From the NCBI GenBank assembly GCA_013076295.1, contig RQOL01000876.1, positions 620,001 to 684,000 of the forward strand: 64,000 bases of DNA, written 5' to 3'. The translations under genes and the position numbers were made by a program. This DNA comes from Sanderia malayensis (lineage: Eukaryota; Cnidaria; Scyphozoa; Semaeostomeae; Pelagiidae). The number at the start of each line of letters is the position of its first letter. The first letter of the stretch is position 1. Positions 45,801 to 57,800 of the stretch are shown in pieces. The notes under the pieces were generated by a model. That model saw only the letters and a list, made by a program, of their open reading frames with translations, searched no databases and had not been told where the DNA came from.

Positions 45801-48800
45801 TTAGGGCAAGAACATGCAACCATTTTCCATTTTAGCGAGAGGAAATAGACTTTCCCGAGTCCCTACAAATTCAGGTTGAATGCTTCGGTCGGCAGCAATC
45901 ATTTCACCATGATATTTTTCATCGTGGTTCCTTCTGTAGTCACTATCGAAACAGAGCATCCGATTTTTGTCGTTTAACTTTACTTTGACTGACCATTTTT
46001 CTTTGCAATTTATGATCAGCTGTCGAATTTCTTTTAAATTAAAGTAAGATAAAACCGAAAAACAATTTGATGTCGTTGTTTATGAAGTGAATGGATATGT
46101 GTGTGAAGCTCTATAAAAAACAGTTTAAAAAATTGAATTGATATTCTTCTTAGTTGGTTTAGTTATTTTAACGTGTGGAGCTAACCCAAGCTTTCTCGTT
46201 TTGTTATAAGGGTTTTTTATTACTATAAAATAACACAATCGTCGCTATTGTGTGCTACAAAGTATCTAGGTTAAAGCTGTTTCACTTTTCGTGAAATGTT
46301 TCTTTGAAGTTTACACTATTCCACCAGGCATCCTTATCAGCCCTTCCAGCTTGGTATTCAAATAAAAGTGAGGTTTGGTATCCTAATAGAGATTAACCAA
46401 TCATACCTTAGAATTGCTGTCACATGATCAACAGTATTGCAATTGAATGTGATTGGATAATTCGGAAACAGTTCGGCTTGACTTTGTTGAATTCAGTTCA
46501 AATTTCTTTTCCAGTCCAGTCGAATGCCTGTAGCGTTTTCTAGGGTTCATCCTGTAAACCTTTGGAACTCCCTTGACTAAATCCGAACTTTTACAAACAA
46601 ACAACTCATTTAAATTCAATTTATTAGTAAACTCTTTTGAAATAATTTAATAATATTATGTTGCAAGCAAATTGAAAGCGCAGAGCTCATATTAATGAAT
46701 CATATTGTTTTGAATTTGCTAGGTAAAACAATTAAAACATAGCTGCATAAGAATGTTTAAGCATGAAATAAAAGTCTCTATTTCTCTGGCTTCAGTGTAG
46801 CTCCGAGCTGGAAAGAATTTATTTGTTGCCCATCACCGTATCCAACGATAAGAACTCTGACTTCACTGATAGTCGCTGAGCCGGTGTGCAATGTAACTGT
46901 GGCTATTCCAGTACCACTCGGGTCATATGCAATGGCCGTGTTCACCGTACATGAAACCCCTGGTTCGGTGCATACAAACATGGCCATGGCTGATTTAGAG
47001 TCCACGGCTGTAGCAGCAATTGTTATGAGGTATCTGTGGAAGTGAAAACACGAATATATTAAACAAAAATATGGAATATTACTTTCTTACTTTCCCTCCC
47101 ACCTATCGGTAATAAATGCCTAGGGCGTTTATCAACATTTTTAGATTTTAGCGGGGTGTTTATTGGAGAGGGTTTTTTACTCCAAAAATATTATGACGAT
47201 AACAATTAAGAACGTGCTTTATTTTTGGTCTTACTGTAATAATGGAAATTCTAATTACCTTTGTGTGGTCTGACGGTCTGGGCAAAAATACAGCAAATAT
47301 TCAACGAAGTCAAGTGTAGAGACAGTTTCAACTGACGGTGTTTTCACAACTTGTGCTAACAGCTCAACTTCGCTGTTGCTTCTTGCTGATTTCGGGACCG
47401 GGCTTTTTATTCCAACGACTTGCTCCATGTCTACTTCTCGCATTTTCTCCAACATCGGATCCTTCAGGCCAGGTTTCTTAAATTCAACTGCCACCGTCCA
47501 GTCAATGTAGTTACTGCGACCAGCGGTCGTTCGCACAAACAACGTTTTGAAGGATGCTAAAAACGTGCTGTTTACAAAGTGGTTGCCATCGAATTTTTTC
47601 TATATGAGAAAATGAAGTTTGCTTTGTAATATAGGTATAATTTAGTAGCTGCAAAACAATTGAAGTCTGGCAATATGTCTGGATTTAGCATCTTTAAAAT
47701 GGGCTAAATATTGAAGTGTTCGATTATAAACACGTACATAACGTAGGCCGGATTTTCAAGTTACGACTGAAATCTGAAACAAAAGTGTACTTACGTTTGG
47801 GAAATTTGTCGCAATAATTTTCTTGCATTCGAAATCGAGACACAAGTCAATTTGTGCCATTATTCCAATTATAGGCCTCCAGCCAGCAGGCATGTTCACG
47901 TGCGCCGTTACAGAGTAATTGTTGTATTGCTCTGGCTTACAAATTGTTACTCCATACGTTCTGGACTCATCAGCCACCATTCTTTCTGGGGCTTTTGTAA
48001 TGAACAGTGTGGGCAAAAACTTAACGGCCGTAGAAATATGTGCCACAAAGAGCAGGCCTAGACAGGGGAAAAAAGTATATAAATGAGATTTGAAAACATA
48101 GTCCTTGGTATTCATGGGGTTTTAGTCTTGAAGCGGACTAACTAGGCCTAATATTTGTTCGGATTTTGAGTTCAAGAAGCCCTAGATGAACCAACAAATA
48201 CATTCGGAACCCGGAATGACAGATATAATAAGTAAATTAGTTAGGCCAAAGGACGTTTTGAGCTCGACCTGTTACCAAGCCCTGTACAACAAACTTTAAA
48301 TTATATTGACCAATTAATTCGGATTTTGGACTTGTAGGGCCTTGCGACTAGTCTAGACAGCGCATTTCGAGAGCGCAGCGAGTTCGATTAGTGCTCCGAA
48401 AACTCTAAATCCAACAGCAAATTCAGTAATAACGTTTCTTCGAAATGCGCTCTGCCGAGCGAATTTTCTTCGCTGTCTAAAATGAAAAGTCTTTAAGGAC
48501 GCTTTTGGGGCGCTTTGAATTGATTCGCTGCGCTGAAAATGCGCTGCAATGCATAGAAGGCCTGACACCCGGTGGTACAAGGAGCCTTTGGTCAGATCTA
48601 GTACATTATAAAAATCAGAAAGAGATTCTTATGAAGTACCTGGCAGTCGTTTTCGAAGGCTGTTCGTTGATTCGTTCAAATCGTCAAATAAAGCGACAAA
48701 AATTGTCACTTCTTTTTACTCTTTGAAACACAAATACAGCAGAGCATTGCAGTAGCGCCCGGTTCAGATATCAAAATGAAGTTTAGAGTACTTACCAAGT

Positions 48801-51800
48801 CCTGCACACATTAAGCTCTTCATTTTCATTTTTTGCCACTTGATTTTGTTCTTGACGACTGCAGTTGAAGTTTTGGCTTTTGGTTGAAGTGAGGAAGAGG
48901 GTACAGTTCATCATATTTATACCTGGTTTTCATACACAAATACAACCCATGACCCATTGTCTTGCGAAATTTCCAACCAATCACAGTCCAGCTCGATAGA
49001 GTCTGGGCAAGAGTCACATGAAGTAAGCATGTTAGTTTGACTGGTTGGGAATCACCTCTGCATTGCGTAAGCAAGGGGGAATCCCGCTGACATATTTCTT
49101 GGAACCAGAAGTTCCCTTTTCGTGGCATTTTCTTTATTAGAACAAGCAAGGAATATTTAATTATTTCGAAGAATTAAGATACTCAATGGCCCTGGACGTC
49201 AAAAATTGTAATATTAATGTGATCCTCTATATCCCAGAAATAGGAAATCATTTTGTAGACAAAACGGATATTTTAAAAGAGGGTTTATAAAAGTTCGTGA
49301 GAAAAACCAAGGGCCTGTTCTTGAGGCGAGCTGTCCCGCTGACTGGGGTTAAACTAGTTTGTGTAATGTAAACATGGCTAGTGTTGATAAGTTGGTGGTG
49401 GAATCTTGTTTTATTTTGAGCATTCCTTCAATCCATCATACGACAACTTTTAACTCTGCCAGCTAGCATCCGTTTCTTAAACTGTTTTATATTTTCTGAA
49501 CGCTAACTTACCTTTGCATCTGTTTTCTGATTACATTATTCCACGAAATTAGGTTATTTCTCCGTTTTTAAAAAGCCCCCCTGCATTCGATTCTATGTGG
49601 TAATTCTACAACACATAATGTTACTGATTCTGATGTATTTGTTGCAAGTCGTATAACGTGTTTTCCACATTCTTGAATATGATTTCATTTATTCTGCAGA
49701 ACCAGGGTTCGAGAGGGAGCATGACAAAAGAAGAGCTTCAGCAGAAGGCAGAATCATTATCACAAAAGTCTTTTACAACCGTAAATGTTCAGAAGTTGAT
49801 TAATTTTAATATAAGTAGATGAAAGATGAAGGAAGTGTTACAGTAAATGAATAAAATATAAGTAGAATAAGCAAACTTAAACGAATGAATTTTAAATAAT
49901 GACTTTTTTCATACCCCTTAAGCCTGGTACTCACTTGAGGTTTATCACGATAGCGATAACGATAACGATAACGAATAAATTCCTTGCCTGCGGGCATCAT
50001 GTACTCACTGTCATTCGCATTTGTCGTTATCGTGAAGTAAAAATGGCGGTTGAATAGGCAAACTCCTTAAACTCAACCAGAGCGTTTGATTTCATTTTGT
50101 AAGCGCTCAGAAAATAATCAGAAAGTTAAAGAGCGAAGAAAAGGAAGGTCCTGGGTTAAAGAAACAGTTTTAAAAATAAATCTATCAAAAAAGTCACGGG
50201 TTGGGACCAATAATCGAAAGATAACGATCCCGAATCTTGCTAAAGATATTTGCAAATGTGAAAAGAAAATTTGGGCCAACCATTTACTGTTGGGGAAGCA
50301 AAAAACAGCAAAAGATACATTTTACACGAAATTTTCTGTGCCCCAGACATTTTTTTCCCATCATAAATTTTTTCGCATTCCTCAGAACAAAAGACGGATC
50401 ACGATTACCACGAAAAAATATCAACACTTTTCCTTTTCAATTCGCGGTATTCGGGCCGGTTTTATCACGAAATTCGGACATAACACGATTACAAATTATG
50501 TACTGACTTGGTTTTATCACGAATACAACCTAATCGTTATCGCTATCGTTATCGTTATCGTGATAAACCTCAAGTGAGTACCAGGCTTTAAAGCCTTGTT
50601 AGTTTTATTAGAAATATTTCGATAATTTTTTCGTAAATCATAAAGCACCCTAAGACTGCAAGAGCATTGCGGCAATTGAGAACCAGGATTTTCTGAGCCG
50701 TAAACTTGATAAATAGTTTCAATGTGTTCAGATTTGTCTTCATATGTTTTCAGGTACCTATAATCTTTTGGGCTTTTCTTCATTTTAGGCTGATCCAGGT
50801 TCATACTACACGGCTTGGTCTTCAATGTCAACAATTTTGAAAAAAGGGCTTGTTGTTAAGAGCAATAAACCTGCCAAGTTTGTTTACTTTTGTCTTTTTC
50901 GAATGTATTTTGGGCTTGCTGTATCGCGCTATTCAGTAATAGTAAATGTAAATTGATAAAAGAAATTATAGTGGGAAACGTATATGATTATTGTTATGAC
51001 CTTTGGAATTAAATTTTTAGATACTCACTCACGGACTCTGGAATCGAACTTGCAAGAAAGCTTGATTTGAAATATGGCACCTTGTCCTTATTTCCGAACA
51101 GAGACATCGTGCCAATCGATTTCACCGCATATGATAATACAACATCTGCAGATGAGGTTCTCACAGCAATTCCTACCACATCACATAGTCCAGCCACAGG
51201 ACCTGTTAATGCACTCAATCGGTATTTATCTTTTAAACTCCAATTTTGTTTTCATTGTCTAAAAGCAAGAAATGCTCTAATTCTCGAAAATTGTTTATTT
51301 TTAGGATTATGTTGTCATATTCTATCGATAGTTGTCTCTAGTTTCGATTAAATATTTTGCAATACTTATCAAATACTTAGTTCAAACTAGATTTTTGACG
51401 AATTTTATATTAATTTATTTAGTTTGAACTTCTTCACTTCAAAAGATGTTACAAACATACCAGAGCAGAATTTGAGTTGTCCTTCTTCGTCTACAATTTT
51501 TCTGATCAAGATTATTGATCATTGGAGTAATTTGCCATTATTTTATCCAGGTCGCTGAGATTTTGGTATGTGAACAGCACAGGGCATTTGTCTGTCTCAA
51601 AAAATGATGCTGTCATTGAAATCGATGGTAAGTATATAATCACACGGCATAACTTATGTACTACTGTACTGTGAATGTCGTACAATACATTGAAGAGCAA
51701 TGTCTTCCCACATAGCTTTTGGTATCCACTTTCATATTGATAATCTTCCAACACTGGAAGCAGGCTCAAATTATTAATAATGAAAGGAGCTTTTCATAGA

Positions 51801-54800
51801 TATAAGTACTACGGAATATTGAATATGAAAATCCACGTACAACTCTATTTGCGTGCATAGTTGAACGAGTTGCTTACTGAATTAACTCATTTCTAACAGT
51901 ATATTGCGTTACACTTTAAATTGCGATGTTATTAATTTAAGTTTACTAACTTCCATATCGTCTGTTTTTTCGTTACAGAATCAAAAGGTGATTGCATGTT
52001 TCTTATAAAGTGCAAGGAGAGTGATCTATCGTTATCGCCTTGTTCTTTCAAAGTTGACAATTCCAGGCAAGCTTCATATCAGTCTTCTTCTTTTTTTCTA
52101 CAAGGAATCAGACTAGGCCTATCTTATTTATAAAGACGTTATATCTCCTTGAAAAGGCTACTTTTTCGTTGCCATGTAGATTTTCACATAGAAACACGTA
52201 ATGCAACTTTTCAGTTTTGAAATTAGTTTACGCCTCGAAACTGTCTCGTTAGGAGAAAGATCTCGGTCCAGATCGTGTGACGTACGTGCTGGAACTGAAT
52301 CAAATTTTATACTTTTGGCTTCAGTACAGTCCAGCATATTACTGCTATTATCTAGCACACTGGCTGACTTAAATGTTACTCCGCATCTGTATTTCGGTTT
52401 TTGAAAGAATTTCAAAACTGCCAGAGACCATATTCGGCATAGGCAGGAAATTCCATGTAAGTGATTGAATTTTTGTCTAACCTCAAATGCTTTTGCTGAT
52501 TCCTACTAAATCGACCCTGTAGATTTCATATCAAAGCAGTGCCTTAATTTGATGACGTCAGAAAATAAGAAATTTATCCATTCTACCTGCGACTTCTCGG
52601 TTCCCTTACACCCACTCTCAGCTCACAGGCTGGAAGGCTGAATGTTTCCACACATAGCTATAAACAGGAAAAGTAGTTCGCCTAACTAAATAATTCACCT
52701 CACCGACCTTTGACTATACCATATTTACTGGTATATTTATATGTAGAAAATTTTTTTTGTAGGTCTTCCGAAGATGGCTTTGTATATGCTTTCTTAGCTG
52801 ATCAGGATGCAGCAGAAGTGTCCATTCCACCGGATATCGAACACGGAAATTTTTCATCAAATGGTATGTTCTCTAAATTCCTTATCAATCTGCTATCTTA
52901 GTATTACACTTGCGATTTCCATAAGCAATAGTCGTTCTAGAACCTTTCGATGTTAGCTCTCGTCAATTTTAGATAGAAGCATGTTCGTTATACTTTCTGC
53001 AGTCGATAGTGTTGATTGGTGGCAAGTTAAACAGCCTGCAATTTGTCCTTTGCAAATGCGTTCCCTACACCGCCCACAATTTAGATTTCATGCAAGTTTT
53101 AACCTCTTCTACTGCGGACTCCCATTATTGAAATAAAAATCCAAAATACACGCTTACTTCAAATTATTCAACAGCGATTGATTTAATCCAACTGTCCCCT
53201 AATAAAAAAAAAAACAATTAAAATCTCGTTTCAAATGAACATTTTTTCTCCCCTCGCCGAGATATACTCGCGAGTCAAGAGTACAAAAATGTACAAAAAT
53301 ACAGAAATATTGGTCATTATTCTGGAAACATTTTCATATAATTGATTCTTAAAACCAGGCAAGATAACTGGGGTGAAAGGCCGCGGCAAATGTGAGTCGG
53401 CCGTCTGGAATTAGTTAGGTTAGGTTATCTTGGCTCTTTTAATTTTTCTTTATAAAACCCATGCATTGTCTCAATTTGCCTCCTTTGTTAAGCATTATTA
53501 AAAACATACCAAAGTTTCTATCGTAAATTTATTAGTGACAGTGAATCGCATATAATTTGAAAAATTCAGAATTGATATGTTTTTGGTTGCGATACCTTTG
53601 TTTTTGAAAAAGTTTCACAAATATAACCCATGGAATTTTAGACAAGCTATTGCTTTATTGACAAAATGATATTGGTGAGATATTCCAAATTGGTCATCGC
53701 CAAGTTGCGTTATTGAAGAAGACGTAACATTTCCAACCCACACCCTATGAGAAGGCAATTTTTGTCTTATTACTAGAGGTTTTGACATTATCAATATGCT
53801 TATAGTGCTCCTCAAATCTTTTAATTTCATTTAAACAAAAAGGCAAGTCTTTGTAATTTGCTATTTTTATCAAAGCTGTTTATGAAAAATATATTTATAT
53901 TTGTCGTGTGCTCTTTTTCTGTAGATGCCAACTCGATACTTGCAAACTGTACTGTTTTACCTGGAACTAAAACAATTTCTGTTGACCGAGGTTATGAAGC
54001 TCTAAATGACTCAAGTAAACTTAGAAAACTTGACGATGATCAATATTGTGCTCCAGCGAGTAACAACATTGATAAAAGGTATGCCGTTGTTTTATGCTAC
54101 TGTTGAGCTTGAATCGTGCATCTTTCTATTACGTTCCTATATTTACTTTCGTAATCAATTTGGAAAAACCTTTGAAATTATCTTCCGAATGGGAATTTAA
54201 TGGAGCGCCCGTGCACAAGAGCAATCAAAAAAGTGATAAGATGTTAAGATGCATTTTATGATGAACCTAGTCAAACTGGTCATAAAATCATTTTCAGAAT
54301 GAAAATTGACCCAGTAGAACCGTTGTTACAAGCCCGCAAAGCTGTCGATTTTGCCATTTGCATTGGGACAGTCGTGACGCCATAACCATGACACATTTCA
54401 AGCTTTTGTATTGAAGAGCATTGTAGCTTTTTACCATACTCTTTATAGTTTGAGAAATAGCTCATAAATCAAAAATCGTTTTCCAAGGCATGAGAATTTA
54501 AGTGCTTTCACAAGTTCTGAATTTTTTAAATAGTGTTTGAAAACGATTTGGGGGGAGTAATTGAGGTCCGAATTGGGGCAGTTTAGATCGTGATGTCAAA
54601 CTGCGGGAGAGCAATCAGCCGCCGCGGGGAGTGGAAGCAAGGACCCGGGACTGGTAATGTTGACATAAAAATACTTTTGTGTCTGACTATGATTTCAATA
54701 AAAATTTCATTTTCATATGAATATTTGTATAAAGCAAAAGAAAAACCTTCTCAAAATAGCATAATGCCGCAATAGCCCCAACTGTACTGATATTTTCCCG

Positions 54801-57800
54801 CCACTGTCATATAATATTATAATTATATTTTTATCTTTATTCAGATCTTGCGATAGTCCTCTGTTTGTAATGAAGCAAGGTAATCTGCCGTCTTGGTGTG
54901 ATAATTGTTATTTAGCTAACATTTTTATTATTTAATACTCTTTAAAGACTTTTTCATTCTTTAAAGTATTTGATACCATGATAGAACTTTGGGCATAGTC
55001 TATTAACCGGACCTTGAGACTATGGACCCCGGACCCCGGACCATACCATGTGACCGGACCATAGGACCGGACCATAGGACCAGACCATAAGACCAGACCA
55101 TAGTTTCGGACCAGAGGGAATCCCCATTTATGAAGTAATTGAAATTAATTGTTACGGCTTCGGTGATGTATTCGGTGATATTTCCGGGCATCACGATATT
55201 TACATTCGTGACTTGTTGATAAATTGTCAACTTGGTTCCTGTCTAAGGCTCTGCTCTTTCTCTGTTCACCAATGTTTCTTTCTCTCATGAGATTCGAACA
55301 AGCAAATAGTACGCACACATAAAATACACAAAGTGACACAATCATATTTATTCCTTCATTTCTGTCACGAAACCAAGAGCTTCTTTAAAGCATACAATAA
55401 CGACTGTCGACAAACGACAAACAACGACAGCAGTATCTCCAACACTGCACAAACGGCGGCCCAACAACACTAAATCCAAAAGACTACGGCAACAAGATCT
55501 TTCTCAAGCATCTTCATCCCCAACAGTAGGTTTCTTCCCCTCGATCACAACGAGTTACTTGTAGAAATAAGTTTTTGAAACTCGATTTTGCTACCAAAGG
55601 TTTCTTGAGTGTTAAATTTGTTAAATGCTAAAAGTTTTGTTAAATTTGATTCTGCCACACGAAACGTTTATTGGTGTTGAAATTATTGTGTTTATTACTA
55701 TTATGTTTATTATTATGTTTATTGTTGTTGAAATAAATAATAAATAAGTATATCTCTGGATATGTGTCCTGCTGATACACGTTACATTACAAAAACTACT
55801 TAAAATCTAGCACGTTTCCGTATCCAAAAATTTCATAAAGACTCCAGAAACCTTTGGCAGCAAAATCGAGTTTCAAAAATATATTTCTACAAGTAACTCG
55901 TTGTGATCGAGGGGAAGAAACCTACTGTTGGGGATGAAGATGCTTGTTCGAATCTCATGAGAGAAAGAAAAATGGTGAACAGAGAAAGAGCAGAGCCTTA
56001 GACAGGAACCAAGTTGACAATTTATCAACAAGTCACGAATGTAAATATCGTGATGCCCGGAAATATCACCGAAGACATCACCGAAGCCGTAACAATTAAT
56101 TTCAATTACTTCATAAATGGGGATCCCCTCTGGTCCGAAACTATGGTCTGGTCTTATGGTCTGGTCTTATGGTCCGGTCCTATGGTCCGGTCACATGGTA
56201 TGGTCCGGGGTCCGGGGTCCATAGTCTCAAGGTCCGGTTAATAGACTATGCCAGAACTTTGGCGTGGTATTTGCTTGATACCATGATATAAGTTTAATGG
56301 GGCATTTTATTGACGATTCTTCAATTATGAAAATATCTTAAGAATTGTCGTGAAACTTAATTGTATTGTTTAATTATATTTACTTTTTTGAGCTTTGTTT
56401 CACGTTCTTTGCAGGGTCATTTGAAATAATTCTGTGTGTCGATAATTGTGAAGTTACCGCCGGGTAAGATACGAATTATTTGGCGATTTTTTATGTGATT
56501 TTTTTTTTACCTTGGGCATTACATTTTATGGTTTCTTTTGTTTTCCTTTAAATAGCATCTTTTGTCACACATTTCTTGATTTTAATTTTCAACCCATATA
56601 TTATTAAGGGTTGAAAATTAAAGTGTTTATACAAAGAAGTTTTACATATTATATTCATTTCAAAAATCTATAGATTTCACTGCACTGATTAACATATCGC
56701 AAAACATTTGGTAAATATGTATGCTTTTTTGCTATTAACCTTGAAAGTGGGCAATTTTGACCTTTTCATATGAAAAATCAACACACGATGATGACATCAC
56801 AACGTCACATGTCTGCAATGTTGCAGCGGGTTTTTCTGTTTAAATTCAACATGGTGAGGAGTGGGCAAATTACAGGAATGGTTAGGCACAAGCCGACTAA
56901 AACAACAATGGATTTTCAGGGTGGTATCTAAGGAACTTTGGATTTCCAAGTTTCGAAAAATAATTCAATGTCTATAATTAGAGTTACAACAATTTATTAA
57001 AAAAACAATTGGGATAAGCCAAATCAGAGCTACCTGTCTTGCCACAGGCATTAGAGGGAATAATGGCGACGCGGAATGACGTTACGAATTTGCGGAGGTA
57101 CTCATTTTCAAAATTAAATTGTCTCTCCAGCTTCAGAATTAGATGGCACAAACATTTTTCAGAATGACGGCTTAAAGCCTCGTTATTTCAGTACCGGAAA
57201 CACTTCTCAATTATTCTACTCTGACAAAGATAACTTTGGAAGAACTCCATTGAACTCCGTTGGAAAAAATCACTTTGACGTAATTATGTTGTGAAATTTT
57301 TCACAAAAAGTACCCCGATTCAATGTGAAATTTTACTAACAATTTGTTGTCAGGCTCACATCAAACATGCAGGAAACCGATCATTAACGCTTCGGCTTTC
57401 AAATGCAAATTCTACTTCCCATTATGTTGTCTCTGTGTAACACAAGATGAACTGCCAACATAAGTACTTGCGACTTTTAATGATAGTTGTGTTTTAAGGA
57501 AACAGTAGATTGTAATCTATTTTCCAAATTCCAAATTCATCTATTCTGCAATGTTATTCCGTTTGGTATGGCTTGCTTTTTATGCAACAGTTTTTTTCAT
57601 AAATACAAAGGTACAAAGTAGCTTAATGAGAATTCTAACACGTTTTGTCACCTTAGCTGTTATTTTTTTTCTTTAGAAGTAAAGCAAGCAGTAAGAAGTT
57701 GATGCTTGACCATTTGAAGAAGTTAGGTTGGTCTTAGTTACTTTATACAACTAGGTTCTGAATTTCTTTCTTTAAATCTGTCCATACTGTTGTAGATAAT

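Noticed and set aside
50086..50577. 163-codon open frame inside the Harbinger MITE
   Set aside because: It ends in translated ATCGTT repeats at the terminal inverted repeat and resembles nothing known.
54992..56252. Two 75-codon mirror frames ([13 protein letters not shown]...)
   Set aside because: They lie in opposite arms of the foldback and are copies of one non-coding arm.
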